A stretch of 60,060 nt of DNA from Saprospiraceae bacterium. GTDB taxonomy: Bacteria > Bacteroidota > Bacteroidia > Chitinophagales > Saprospiraceae. The notes below the pieces were generated by a model. It worked only from the letters and a program-made list of their open reading frames with translations, made no database searches and was not told where the DNA came from. Within the stretch, counting starts at the first letter, position 1. Each line of letters begins with the position of its first letter. Location of the stretch: contig JAHDFB010000004.1 in NCBI GenBank assembly GCA_020628475.1, forward strand, positions 1 through 60,060, written 5' to 3'. This document shows, one piece after another, positions 29,401 through 39,000 of this stretch. Position numbers and translations under genes: made by a program.

Positions 29401-30745
29401 TACTGATGAGACAGGAGCTTTTGACTACTGTACGGCTACATTAAGAATCGAGGATAACGAAGCGGATTTCTGTCCAGATAATATTACTTCAAGTACGATT
29501 TCTGGAGAAATTAAAACGGAAACAGGTAAGAAAGTGGCGGATGCTAAAGTGGAGTTGATGAGTATGCAACCAGAGTATCCAAGCTTTGCTAATACAGATG
29601 AAGAAGGACAGTATAGCTTTACGAGTGTATTGTATAGCGATTACCAAATTAGCGCGGAAGATAACACGGATTACTTGCAAGGTGTAACAACCTTGGATAT
29701 CGTATTGATTCAGAAATACATCTTAGGACTCAATGATATCACAAGTCCATATAAAAAGATTGCGGCCGATGTAAACAATGACTGTACGATTACAGGAGTT
29801 GATTTAGTACAGGTGAGACGATTGATCTTAGGAAAGTATGACAATGATGCATTACCGTATAACGAAAGTTGGAGATTTGTAAAGGAAGATCAAACCTTCA
29901 ATGACTATGCGCAACCATGTGATTATGCGGAGTCATACGACATCGTAGAATTGAGCGCGGCGTCTGAAAATAATAACTTCATCGCTGTTAAAATTGCGGA
30001 TATCAACGAATCATCTATTCCAGGATTGAATAGTGAAACGGCAGAGACAAGATCCAACGAAGCATTACAATTGATTATTGAAAATGCGGTAGTAAGTCCG
30101 AATACAGTTACTAGAATTCCAGTATATGCTCAGAATATGAATGATGTATATGGATTCCAGTTTGGATTAGATATAGAGGATATGATGATTAATGGAGTGG
30201 AACGAGGTGCGATCGATATGACCTTAGATCATGTTGGTATGCGTGATGCTGAATTTGGAACGATCATCTTCAGTTACAACTCCGAGGATGCCTTGAATTT
30301 TGATGAAGATGAGGTATTATTCACGATTTTAGCAACGCCTACAAATGCAGGAGAATTGATATCTAAAGTAGCGATCAGTTCTAGCGATAAGATTGTAGGT
30401 GAGTCTTACTCGACAGAAGCGTTATTGATTTCGAACATAGAAATAGGCTTGAGAGAAGGTGCGGAAATCATTCCAGTAGCAGCTGCTTTCAACTTATTAC
30501 AGAATGAGCCGAATCCATTTGCCAATGTGACAAATATTCGATTCGAATTGCCTCGATCTGGTGAAGCAAGCCTCAAAATATTTGATCTATCGGGTAAATT
30601 ATTATATGCGAAAACCGATGCATTTGCTAAAGGGTTCAACCAAGTAGTGATTACCAAGGAAGACATTCATGTAAGCGGAGAACTATTCTACCAATTGGAG
30701 TTTGATGGAAAGGTTCAAACGCGAAAAATGATCTTGATCAACTAA
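26420..30745 (+). CDS. Large secreted HYR/dockerin-like/cohesin-like protein with type IX signal
   Basis: 1441 residues. The ATG at 26420 starts a signal peptide (MRSILFFVFAIGAHWLSAQ); the upstream in-frame ATG at 26342 would add a 26-residue basic leader. The body has repeated Cys-rich immunoglobulin-like HYR modules, each opening with a pattern like DKFAPVIQCPANMTISC (also DSTAPTINNVEDI, DETPPVVVADAHEV, DSEAPTLTCENQV). Then come a carboxypeptidase-regulatory-like module (TGKKVADAKVELM), a dockerin-like pair of Ca-binding helices (GVTTLDIVLIQKYILG and DVNNDCTITGVDLVQVRRLILG), a cohesin-like beta region (VTRIPVYAQNMNDVYGFQFGL) and a C-terminal type IX sorting domain (LLQNEPNPFANVTNIRFELP). 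Likely a surface adhesin or matrix protein. A terminator follows. Individual domain names rest on motif recognition. Confidence 0.85.
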   Translation: MRSILFFVFAIGAHWLSAQCPTPEITGDFFVCEGETVTYSVDSFDAANTYAFSLNGGGTILSSSGGDVTIEWNGTPGSMYQLTVTETDAACSGTAFANIMIEDDPVLVCNDNLNISLSNDCSLEITPDIILESPTFPDDSYLITILDENGNPAPTTLDGAYVGQTVEITVTHLCSGNKCWGNVTIEDKLAPVIECFNDTLTCAEFANYTQVLPTLVEDNCGDVSFASTTNQIQQGCTDEFYTILEVTWIATDASGNESDPCTQTIYVEKTSINDLTYPLNYDGLPGNNNPLSCSGTYPLNMDGLPDPTFTGVPGGTITCSSIEWTYTDVVLPLCEEDCAYNNSSYKVIRTFVVVDWCTGEIVEMTQIIKVEDSTAPTINNVEDITANVNPFDCSAQVLLPTPTATDNCTADESITYEFSTEEGTILNGVLYLDSPAKTMGAGVEVTVTASDCCDNISTATFRVTLVDETPPVVVADAHEVISLLPSGIATMMATSLDDGSYDNCGPIAFFVKRMDNGGGNPGTDVFPPSGPDNSQFNEAVHFYCNDIPNNPIMVQFQVCDDADCDGTPGTAFDNCNIAMVEVEVQDKFAPVIQCPANMTISCTEFEGVDLTDESEINDLFGEAVAAGTCGVTVDQTISGTQDLDCGEGIIFRNFTATTSGGSNSCSQTITVVPFANNLLTCDRISFEGLNNGVYNWCAVNDNTNNSNDDLPAIDIDGCEAINFAEVNINTSGLCTTAGVQTTVDTFNYASSSACKKYIVHYEVIDQCVFDENYVNPATGQIDPFNSDNGYFEFYLEYNVVDSEAPTLTCENQVLDAEGCDGYEGTISIVAEDACTPADELLYEWRLDVNGDGSVDLPFNGWFEGNAVNGAAIGLPAIPVGTHIILWRVDDGCGNTETCSQSITINDFDKAPTPYCFGGLSTAVMNTNGTVEIWASDFDNGSQDDCGGPVTITMIPELVAENSSNPWADSEESWEFGCDDITNGVFQVLEIRVYVTDETGAFDYCTATLRIEDNEADFCPDNITSSTISGEIKTETGKKVADAKVELMSMQPEYPSFANTDEEGQYSFTSVLYSDYQISAEDNTDYLQGVTTLDIVLIQKYILGLNDITSPYKKIAADVNNDCTITGVDLVQVRRLILGKYDNDALPYNESWRFVKEDQTFNDYAQPCDYAESYDIVELSAASENNNFIAVKIADINESSIPGLNSETAETRSNEALQLIIENAVVSPNTVTRIPVYAQNMNDVYGFQFGLDIEDMMINGVERGAIDMTLDHVGMRDAEFGTIIFSYNSEDALNFDEDEVLFTILATPTNAGELISKVAISSSDKIVGESYSTEALLISNIEIGLREGAEIIPVAAAFNLLQNEPNPFANVTNIRFELPRSGEASLKIFDLSGKLLYAKTDAFAKGFNQVVITKEDIHVSGELFYQLEFDGKVQTRKMILIN

Positions 30746-30802
30746 GCAGAATATATGAGCAAAGCGCATAGCTAAGTTCAACAGTTAGGTGATATTAATT
30801 TG

Positions 30803-30834
30803 AAAGCCGTTCATGTATGTGAGCGGCTTTTTTT
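30803..30834 (+). terminator. Rho-independent terminator of the large surface protein gene
   Basis: An imperfect stem of about 10 bp (AAAGCCGTTCA pairing with TGAGCGGCTTT), a 6-base loop and a run of seven T. It lies 58 bp after the stop codon. Confidence 0.8.
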
Positions 30835-30850
30835 ATGGTATACTGATAAT

Positions 30851-30965
30851 AGGGGCGATCCCCTCGCTCATGCTTCGCTCAGGTCGTAGTACTCCGTGTT
30901 CGCTCATCCGCTCATCACGCCTGTCGGCGTGACAAAGCACTTCGTGTTACTATCGCAAAAGGCCA
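30851..30965. repeat. G+C-rich hairpin-rich intergenic patch, copy 2
   Basis: Contains the short palindrome GGGGCGATCCCC (30852-30863), a perfect 7-bp hairpin TCACGCC-TGTC-GGCGTGA (30915-30932), and CGCTCATGCTTCGCTCAGG-type words. Inside a 440-bp gene-free gap (30746-31186) between the large surface protein and a small lipoprotein. The rest of the gap is A+T-rich and includes an 11-A run at 31115-31125. Grouped with the patches at 14627, 31577 and 51253. Confidence 0.4.
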
Positions 30966-31186
30966 TAGATGTATGGCTATTTGGTTTTTACGATCATTCA
31001 ATTTATTTCTTTAACGATAATTTATGCTTGGAAAGTCATATCAGATTGGACGCGAACATCCTTCCGATCTTTGCTTATTGTTGATTGAATGCTGGATTCT
31101 TTTTTTGATGTACCAAAAAAAAAAAGTAAGATTTATTAAGTATATTGGTCGTAGTTACACTTTATATAAACATCAATATCTCTACA

Positions 31187-31531
31187 ATGACCAGGGAAAT
31201 TTATTTAATGATAATTTTCAGTTTTGTTTTAATGCTACTATCTTGTAGTCAAGAGCATTCCACTCTACAGACGAAGGATTTAACATCATATCAATATGTA
31301 TATTCGATTGATGAAATGGACGATGCTTGGGCAAATATCATTCATCAGGAATTACCCGAATTTGCGGTATTTCAATCCATTGAAATGCATACCTATGCTG
31401 AACAACAGGTGATAATCGTTCATTATTTGCTTAACGATGAAGCCGAAACCGATGTTTACATTGAATCAATACCTTATACCAATAGTAATGATGATCGTAT
31501 GCCAGCATCATTGGATTTCAAGCTGAATTAG
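31187..31531 (+). CDS. Small lipoprotein of unknown function
   Basis: 114 residues from the ATG at 31187, chosen because it begins a lipoprotein signal (MTREIYLMIIFSFVLMLLSC, Cys20); the in-frame ATG at 31145 would add 14 residues before it. The mature part is acidic and beta-rich (QVIIVHYLLNDEAETDVYIE). Not recognised. Flanked by hairpin-rich G+C patches on both sides, so it may be poorly conserved accessory sequence. Confidence 0.5.
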   Translation: MTREIYLMIIFSFVLMLLSCSQEHSTLQTKDLTSYQYVYSIDEMDDAWANIIHQELPEFAVFQSIEMHTYAEQQVIIVHYLLNDEAETDVYIESIPYTNSNDDRMPASLDFKLN

Positions 31532-31576
31532 AGTAACTGCAATCGGCAAATAGATGTAAGCTTAACTGCGACATGG

Positions 31577-31627
31577 ATAGGAGGTGTTGTTTGAACGTAG
31601 CGAAGCGAAGAGAGTGCCGGATAGCCA
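31577..31627. repeat. G+C-rich intergenic patch, copy 3
   Basis: Contains GAACGTAGCGAAGCGAAGAG followed by GTGCCGGATAGCC. Wording of this kind (AGCGAAGCGA, CGGATAGCC) recurs between genes in other Bacteroidota genomes as far as I recall; here it is in the opposite orientation to the GCTTCGCTCAGG words of copy 2. Grouping is inferred. Confidence 0.35.
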
Positions 31628-31633
31628 GTTTTC

Positions 31634-32347
31634 TTATTTCCGCGTTTTAGCGGTAATAAGAAAGTCGCCCAAAGGCTTTGCCGAAGACGAAGCATCTTTC
31701 GAAACTTTAACTTTTCGCAGGTTATAAAAAATGATCAAGCTGCCGATCAAAGTCGGTAAAAACCAACCGATATAGCCGGGCAAAAAGTGCAGGTTGGTCA
31801 CCGTAAAGGCTGTAAATGTGGCAATATAAGCACCTCCCATCATAACGATGTGTTTTCTCAATCCATGATTATATTTGATTTTATCAAGTCTTGCTTGTCG
31901 ATCATAACGGAAATCTCCAAGTACCATCATCAACATAATGCTTCCAAAACTAAGCAAGAGACTCGCACGGAAAGCCGGTCCTTGTAGGAGATCTAGGATT
32001 CCGAATATCAACATCATCAACGCACAAATACTACTCGAAATACGGATAATATGCGTTCGCGTACCTAGCTTGTTTTTTTGCTTGACAAGTTTTAAGTAAT
32101 GCAGTCCATTGATAACCTGATATAAGCTGAATAAGCCGATGAGTAGTAAAAATAAGAGTCGATTTCCTTTGATGAAATACATCATGGTGCTACTCATGGA
32201 GACGACAATCATGGAATAAGTATATATGAATCCTGCATTCTTGTGCCATTTTTTACCCTTAGGAGCTGATATAGCAACGAGTCCAAATCCCAAGGCTAGA
32301 AATCCTGAAATGATGTGTAGAATTAGAATAATCGAATAGAGTGACAT
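31634..32347 (-). CDS. DUF2306-like membrane protein
   Basis: 237 residues with about seven membrane helices. The N-terminal pattern LHIISGFLALGFGLVAISAPKGKKWHKNAGFIYTYS resembles the DUF2306 family, whose function is unknown. The ORF ends in a 14-bp stem hairpin that spans its stop codon. No clear operon partner; the LytTR gene lies 131 bp upstream on the same strand. Confidence 0.65.
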   Translation of the reverse strand: MSLYSIILILHIISGFLALGFGLVAISAPKGKKWHKNAGFIYTYSMIVVSMSSTMMYFIKGNRLLFLLLIGLFSLYQVINGLHYLKLVKQKNKLGTRTHIIRISSSICALMMLIFGILDLLQGPAFRASLLLSFGSIMLMMVLGDFRYDRQARLDKIKYNHGLRKHIVMMGGAYIATFTAFTVTNLHFLPGYIGWFLPTLIGSLIIFYNLRKVKVSKDASSSAKPLGDFLITAKTRK

Positions 32348-32478
32348 AGGCTTTTTTTGAGTTCACAAAACAGATTGGTTCGCCTAAAGGTAGAAGGATG
32401 CAGCGCTATGAAATAATCAAAGGGATGAATGCCTCCGTATAGGGATGAATAACCTCAATTTCCCAGTTTGACAAGGGC

Positions 32479-33348
32479 TTAGGGACGATTGGTAAAGTAT
32501 TTTTTGACCTCTTTTGTAAAACTTCTACTCACCTTGGCCTGTGGAGAAGCGTTGTGAAAATGTAAGGTAAATCCCTGCGCATTACCAGTAAATCTTTCTA
32601 CTTCATTGAGATTGACGACATAAGAGCGATGGGTTTTCATAATCCCTTCGAATGGGGAAATGTACTCCACTATTTTTTTAAGACTGGAGCGTATGATTTG
32701 CCGTTCGACCTGCTCTTCTTTTCGCGTAAATATGCTCACGTAATTGGCATCTGACTCGGCAAAGAGAAATTCAGATAACAAACATCGAACATCCGGTTCG
32801 TCGTAATCGGATTGAAAATTTAGTGGTATTTCATTGGATTCTTCTACTTTTTCATCTAGTGCATTTAGAGAGTCACTTTCCTTGGCGTATTGAAATTTGG
32901 ATCGCAACAAATCGATGCTGATAAAGAAACTAGATGGAATCACACCTAGGGCAAATGTTCCAAGTGTCAAATATGAAAAGGACTGAAGATCCAAGGGGAA
33001 ATTAGGAAAGATCAAATAACTGTAGAAATAATTTCCAAAGGCAATCACAAATATCAATATGGCCTGATGTATAATCGCTTTCCATAAGTTCCATTCCATA
33101 TCCTTAAAGGCTTTGGCAAATCTTTTTGGCAGGAGGTACAGAAAACCAATCATGCTGAGGCAGGTGATTAGTCCATAGCCTAAAATGCATAAAATAGTCC
33201 ATGGATCGTTGGATCTTGGAAGTCCGAATGGTCTGAAAATGATCAGAAAAAGACCGATAAATAGTCCGACACCAACGGAAAGACGAATGACCTGCCGTAT
33301 ACTTTTATTTCCGGGAGAGGGATATGCTTCCAGTAACCAATTTTTCAT
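32479..33348 (-). CDS. LytTR-family membrane-bound transcriptional regulator
   Basis: 289 residues: four hydrophobic segments in the first ~145 residues, a short charged linker, and a C-terminal LytTR DNA-binding domain (about residues 190-289) with ESDANYVSIFTR, IRSSLKKIVEYI, MKTHRSYVVNLNEVERF and the final KVSRSFTKEVKKYF. There is no response-regulator receiver domain, so this is the membrane-tethered single-component type common in Bacteroidota. Signal and target genes unknown; neighbours on the same strand are a DUF2306 protein and an S41 peptidase. Confidence 0.88.
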   Translation of the reverse strand: MKNWLLEAYPSPGNKSIRQVIRLSVGVGLFIGLFLIIFRPFGLPRSNDPWTILCILGYGLITCLSMIGFLYLLPKRFAKAFKDMEWNLWKAIIHQAILIFVIAFGNYFYSYLIFPNFPLDLQSFSYLTLGTFALGVIPSSFFISIDLLRSKFQYAKESDSLNALDEKVEESNEIPLNFQSDYDEPDVRCLLSEFLFAESDANYVSIFTRKEEQVERQIIRSSLKKIVEYISPFEGIMKTHRSYVVNLNEVERFTGNAQGFTLHFHNASPQAKVSRSFTKEVKKYFTNRP

Positions 33349-33455
33349 TGGTTAAAGATACAGTTCTCCTTAGAAACGGAGGTAAAACTCTATGTAAAAT
33401 GGAACCTAGCTAAGAATGCCTAAAAAGACTTTGTAGAGAATATCTACAAGGCGTG

Positions 33456-34892
33456 CTAGCGTTTTTTAAGGAGTTTTACCGCTTGATCGATCCAATCTTC
33501 CTGATTGTGAAAATAGTGATCCGGTGGAATACCATCGGCCTCATATTTCCTTTGATCCGAATAGCGTGTCATCGTACAGCCAAGTTCAAAATTGAAGTGA
33601 GGTGTTTTAACGCCTGTGATTTCCCCATATCCAACATATCCGCCAGAGTTTTCACCTACAATTATTGTCTTGTCACTATCCATAGCCCAGAACAATAAGG
33701 TCTCGCAAGAACTTGCACAATTTTTATTGGCGATAATCACGATTTTTTGAGGATTGGCAAAGACACTGTCTAAGTGCACCATTTCTCCAGTACTTCTTGG
33801 AATATAGCTTTGATTCGGAGCAGCTTTCATTGCGGCAATTTCATCTTCGAACTCCTCTAAGAATTCTGGGCTAAAATTAATGGTATCTTCTTTAAACATT
33901 TCGTACCACTCCAAACATTTTCTGATATTTTCTTCGGTGGCATATATGTCGACTTTATCGCTTTTGAAAGGCTGGGTATATAGATATTTTAATAAGGGAC
34001 TGACACAAGCATCACTGCCGCCACCATTATTTCGTACATCGATAATTAAATATGGTTTGGACTCTATACTTGCACGATGTTCTTCATAAAATGCAGCTAT
34101 TTTAGCATACCAATTGCCGTTGAAAGTAGGAATATACATGTAGTTGATCTCCGTATCCATTTCTTTAAATGTGAGATCTCTTGATGCGACTTTGGTATTA
34201 TAAGATATTTTATTTTCCAGCTGAATATTATACCAACCATCATTTAATATACCATCAAGGAGTTGTACATTTTTATAATATTGTAAGGAGTGATTTCGCA
34301 TATACATAAACATATCATAGCTGTTTTCGCCCACTTTTTTTAATTCAAACTTGACCTGCCCTTTTTTCCAAAGTGTAGTTTTTGAATCAACAATGACTGC
34401 AACATAATCTCTAAAATCATTCTTATTCTTTACAATGGCCACCGTATAGGTCCCATCTTTGGTTTGGTATTGGTTTTCAATTTCTTGAATTGGATTTCTT
34501 GGATTTAATGGGAGATTTTCAATGGTTTCTCGATTTTTATAGAGAGGCGATGACAAAAAATCTTGTACTTCCTCCGAATTGTTCTCGTCTATTTGGACGG
34601 TGTTATTGGTATAAATCGACGAGTGATTGTCTTTGAAGAATTCTACATAGACGAGTAGGGTTTTGAAACATAGATCTTCATCCTGGCAATACGTTCTCGA
34701 CAGGTCGAATAGATCATTTTTGAAAAGCTGGTAAGTTTCCATATTAACATCCGAGACATTATCCTTGAATCCGGGGAGATTCTCTTCGTAATAGTTGACG
34801 ACAAATGTTAATTCTTTTTCACAATCGCAGTTTTGAGATAGAACATTTGTGCTTGTGGTCAATAAGCTTAATAAGATTATCAGTGCTTTCAT
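33456..34892 (-). CDS. S41 family (C-terminal-processing-like) peptidase
   Basis: 478 residues with a signal peptide (MKALIILLSLLTTSTNVLSQ). The C-terminal half has S41 peptidase motifs: LIIDVRNNGGGSDACVSPLL, IVIIANKNCASSCETLLFWA with the likely nucleophile Ser394, and IVGENSGGYVGYGE. No PDZ domain is obvious. The N-terminal half is a Tyr/Asp-rich region of unknown fold. Exported protease; substrate unknown. Confidence 0.88.
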   Translation of the reverse strand: MKALIILLSLLTTSTNVLSQNCDCEKELTFVVNYYEENLPGFKDNVSDVNMETYQLFKNDLFDLSRTYCQDEDLCFKTLLVYVEFFKDNHSSIYTNNTVQIDENNSEEVQDFLSSPLYKNRETIENLPLNPRNPIQEIENQYQTKDGTYTVAIVKNKNDFRDYVAVIVDSKTTLWKKGQVKFELKKVGENSYDMFMYMRNHSLQYYKNVQLLDGILNDGWYNIQLENKISYNTKVASRDLTFKEMDTEINYMYIPTFNGNWYAKIAAFYEEHRASIESKPYLIIDVRNNGGGSDACVSPLLKYLYTQPFKSDKVDIYATEENIRKCLEWYEMFKEDTINFSPEFLEEFEDEIAAMKAAPNQSYIPRSTGEMVHLDSVFANPQKIVIIANKNCASSCETLLFWAMDSDKTIIVGENSGGYVGYGEITGVKTPHFNFELGCTMTRYSDQRKYEADGIPPDHYFHNQEDWIDQAVKLLKKR

Positions 34893-35110
34893 TCATTTCA
34901 TTTTCCTTAAAGACGACAGGGATTATAAACGGTTGCAAGTATCCTATTTAAAAGAGCTATTTTCTTGATGAAAGGGAGGAATTTGTTGAGGCCTTTTTAA
35001 GCTATTTAAGTAAAATGTCCGTGAAATGTTAAAGAATGTTAATTTATATCTCAGGTCACAACACAATGAATCTTTTGGCGTTTTATTCGTACACCAAATT
35101 AAATATCAAT

Positions 35111-35293
35111 ATGAAAGAGAGGATTGCCATCATCGAGGAGAAATCATACGGATTAATCATTTTGAATATTACCAGAAAAGTAAAACAATTCGTACCGATG
35201 GAAAAATTTGTAAAACGAGTTAATTGGGGAATGTACGAGCTAGTCAATGCTTGTTTACTTCCTTCCACCATGCCTTTAAAAGCGAAGGCGTGA
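35111..35293 (+). CDS. Possible small protein gene (60 residues)
   Basis: A 60-residue frame starting MKERIAIIEEKSYGLIILN, with basic and hydrophobic residues and no known family. Support: it is followed 39 bp later by a strong terminator in this orientation, and the first half reads like a real beta-helix segment. Against: an overlapping frame (35026-35223) is also open and the G/C composition is not distinctive. An untranslated RNA is an alternative. Confidence 0.35.
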   Translation: MKERIAIIEEKSYGLIILNITRKVKQFVPMEKFVKRVNWGMYELVNACLLPSTMPLKAKA

Positions 35294-35332
35294 TGTAGGT
35301 AAAATAAACAATAAAGTAGGATTTAGTTTAGG

Positions 35333-35367
35333 AGGTTCGATTAATTGATTAATCGAACCTTTTTTTA
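35333..35367. terminator. Bidirectional terminator
   Basis: A perfect 12-bp stem (AGGTTCGATTAA / TTAATCGAACCT) with loop TTGA and a run of T on the plus strand. It lies between the small plus-strand frame and the 3' end of the minus-strand lipoprotein gene, so it can serve both. Confidence 0.85.
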
Positions 35368-35973
35368 TCCTCGTATTCGTTTCAAAACGGCTCTTTGTGT
35401 GGCGGTCGTTTCATAAGAATCGACGGGCGGAATCGAAGCTTCACCGACTTTTATATTTCCAGTGGAATGAATCGGTTCGACAGGCCCCACAATGACTTCA
35501 AAGATGATTTCATCTTGATGGAAGGTGTAACTGATAGTCAAGAGTGATCCTTGTACCGCGAAGGTGGAGATCAATTTGTTTTTAAAAAGATAGGCATCTA
35601 GTATAATACCGTTGTCCTCGTCGATTTGATAATGACCATTTTCTTCGTCTACTTTAATCAGCAAATAGCTCCGTTTATCTTCTTTTTCCTTTTCGTTGTA
35701 AATCAATTGCCAACCAATGGTACTTTCATCACTGGTTTCTTCAATGAGCATTGCCATAGGAATGGTCTGTACGGACCCACTTCTACTATAGATTTCTAAT
35801 GCTCCTTTCCAATATCCCAATAAATCATATGGGAAATCAAGCACATATTCCTCGCTTTTTTTTACTTCATCTATTTTTAGGGTCTTTTGTCGACTTTTAC
35901 AAGAAAGAGCCAAAAATAATATAGATATTGTGCCGATTATTAAAAGGAGGGAATTACTGTAAAACCTTTGCAT
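35365..35973 (-). CDS. Lipoprotein of unknown function
   Basis: 202 residues from the ATG at 35973; the longer frame to 35994 adds seven residues before the signal. Lipobox ALSC gives Cys25. The mature part is beta-rich with a pattern LLGYWKGALEIYSR...IPMAMLIEETSD that resembles lipocalin-like or DUF-type envelope proteins, but no family was recognised. Divergent from the M1 peptidase gene; the two start codons are 49 bp apart. Confidence 0.75.
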   Translation of the reverse strand: MQRFYSNSLLLIIGTISILFLALSCKSRQKTLKIDEVKKSEEYVLDFPYDLLGYWKGALEIYSRSGSVQTIPMAMLIEETSDESTIGWQLIYNEKEKEDKRSYLLIKVDEENGHYQIDEDNGIILDAYLFKNKLISTFAVQGSLLTISYTFHQDEIIFEVIVGPVEPIHSTGNIKVGEASIPPVDSYETTATQRAVLKRIRG

Positions 35974-36022
35974 ATTTTTTATTGTGACGAACAATGTAAA
36001 TCTACATAAATTGAACGCTAAA

Positions 36023-39000
36023 ATGAATATACGATTACCATTTGTACTATTATTTTCAAGTCTGTTTTTTATTGCAGGAGCACAAAAAGAACAGGCACCT
36101 TATTTCCAGCAGGAGGTGAATACGACCATCGATGTAAGCTTAGATGATGTCAATCATACTTTGAATGGAACGATTAAAATACAGTATATTAACAACGCTC
36201 CAAAGCCATTGGATACCTTATTTATTCATTTATGGGCGAATGCATACAAGGATCGAACAACAGCCTTTGCGAAACAACAATTACGAAATAAGAGTAAGAA
36301 ATTTCATTATTCTAAACCAGAGCAAAAGGGAAATTTTGAAGGGATTGCTTTCAAGATAGATGGAAGAGATGTCAATTATCAATACTACCAAGGGAATAAA
36401 GATATTGCCATTATTTTACTTCCTAAAAGCTTAAATCCAGGTGAAGAAATGATTATTGAAACACCGTTGAATCTTCAGATTCCTTCTTCTTTTAGTCGAT
36501 TGGGACACGTCGGTACTTCATATCAAATGACCCAATGGTTTCCAAAACCAGCGGTGTATGATCGAGATGGTTGGCATCCTATGCCTTATTTAAACCAAGG
36601 TGAGTTTTACTCTGAATTTGGATCGTATGATGTTTCTATTACATTACCTGAAAATTATGTGGTTTGTGCAACAGGAACTTTGAAGACCGATAGCGAATAT
36701 CAATTCTTGGAGCGAAAAATTGAAGAGACGAAGGCACGTGCTCAGGATACCACAAGAGATACAAGTTTTCCAGAATCAAGTGAAACGATGAAAACGATTC
36801 GTTATACGGCAGAAAATTGTCATGATTTTGGTTGGTTTGCCGATAAGCGATTTTATGTAGAAAAAGGGAGTGTACCACTATCCAATGGTAAGGTGGTCGA
36901 TACTTGGGTATTTTATACTGATACAGAGAAAGATTTATGGCAGGATGCCTTGGGATATGTTAATCGATCGGTTCGTTTCTATTCAGATATGGTAGGGAAT
37001 TACCCGTATCCTCATGCGACTGCCGTACAAAGTGCCTTAAGCGCTGGTGGAGGAATGGAATATCCGATGATTACGGTGATTGGCGCTATGGGAAATGCAC
37101 ATGCACTCGATGGGGTGATTACCCATGAGGTTGGGCATAACTGGTTTTATGGAATACTAGGATTCAATGAGCGTGATCATGCTTGGTTGGATGAAGGAAT
37201 CAATAGTTACTATGATCATCGATATGATCAACTGTACTACGATAAACCAATGTCCATGGGATTGCCAGCAGCATTTACCAATCATTTGGAAACCAGTGGT
37301 ATGCAATTCGCATTGATGGCTCAGATCAAAAGAGGGCACGATCAAGCACCTTCCTTACATGCGGCAGATTTTGAGAGTACCAATTACTTCTTCAGTTGCT
37401 ATGAGAAACCGGCCTTGGCTTTTGAATTTTTGGAGCAATATCTGGGGGCAGAACGATTTGATGCTATTATGCATTCACTATACGAGCAATGGGAGTTTAA
37501 ACACCCTGGTCCACAAGATGTGATTGATCACTTTAACCGTGAATCAGGCGAGGATTTATCTTGGTTTTTTGATGGCTTCATTTATAGTAATGATGAAGTG
37601 GACTATAAGGTGAATAAAATCTCCAAGAAGGATAATAACTATGAAATTAAAGTGTCGAATCAAGGAGATATTGCTAGTCCGTTCCCGGTAACAGCTTATA
37701 AAGACGGCGCTGCGGTTGAGACAAAATGGTTCGAACCTACCGAAAAGTCTAATACCTATGATTTTCCGGTAGGCGATTACGATTATATCGTGATTGATTC
37801 TTCGCATACGATGTTAGATATTAATCGGTTCAATAATTACAAGAAATTCAAGGGCATTAATCTTCCAACGGTACGATTATTGGGTGGTGTTGATAACTCA
37901 AGAAAAAAGCAACTTTTCGTCTTACCTGCTCCTTTATATAATCGATACGATGGATTCATGCTAGGATTACATGTTAATAATTATGCGGTTCCATTTCCAA
38001 GATTAAAAGCGTCCATCAATACTGTATATGGATTTAATAGCAAGCTGATTGCTGGTACTGCTAGATTGCAATATGATCATCCAGTTAAGAAAGGTAAATT
38101 ACAACGAGTCAGTTATAAATTGACTTCTCGACAATTTAGCCTAGACCGCGTCGATGATTTAGATAATCGATCAAATTATGGAACAATTACTCCATCTGTA
38201 AAACTTTATTTCTTACATAATCAAAGTTCATTGTGGACTTCTTCGGCGGAATTGAAGTCAACCTTTGTACGTTTATCGGAGTATGTTCAAAATGAATCAA
38301 CTTTTGGTCCTGATAACAGTGTTTTTACAGAATTGAATTACCGAGTTCGTCATGCGAGTTCATTGCATCCTTTCGTATTGGAGACATCTGTGGAACATAT
38401 GTCTTATCCAAGAATACTAGGAGGGGTTGAAAATGGTAACGACAATGCGGTTAAGGTGGATTTGGCAATCAAACAGAGTTATGAGTACATGCGCGATCGA
38501 AAAGTGAGTGTTCGAGTATATGCAGCGGCGATGCCCGTATCGAGCAATGCAAGTTATACTACGATTAACAATACCACGGCTGGGAATAATGCGAATATAA
38601 ATTTGGTCTATAATGGATTTGCGGATTACGCCTTTGACGATTTCTTCTTAGGTCGACATGAGCAGACTGGGTTTTTCTCAGCACAGGTTAAAAATAAGGA
38701 TGGCGGCTTCAAACTTGCAGGTATTGATCCAGGAAGTATAGGACAATCAGATCGATTTGCTTATTCCATTAATTTGGTCAGTGACCTTCCAATCAAGAAA
38801 TTGCCAAACTTATTTAAACTTTATTTCGACTATGGTGGTTACATGATCAACAGACAATCCAATGCTGAACGTAGTATTGAGAACATTTACAGTGGAGGAA
38901 TTATGTTCAATTTTATGGATGCCATCAGTATACATTTCCCATTGATAAATTCAAGTAACATTACGGCTATTCAAGGATCTAACTATTTTCCGAAGATTAG

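Noticed and set aside
30896..31084. 62-residue frame in the gap before the small lipoprotein
   Set aside because: Falls in the G+C-rich palindromic patch and has no plausible protein pattern.
35026..35223. 65-residue frame overlapping the 60-residue one
   Set aside because: Overlaps in another frame, has no signal or motif, and only one of the two could be real; the 60-residue frame ends nearer the terminator.
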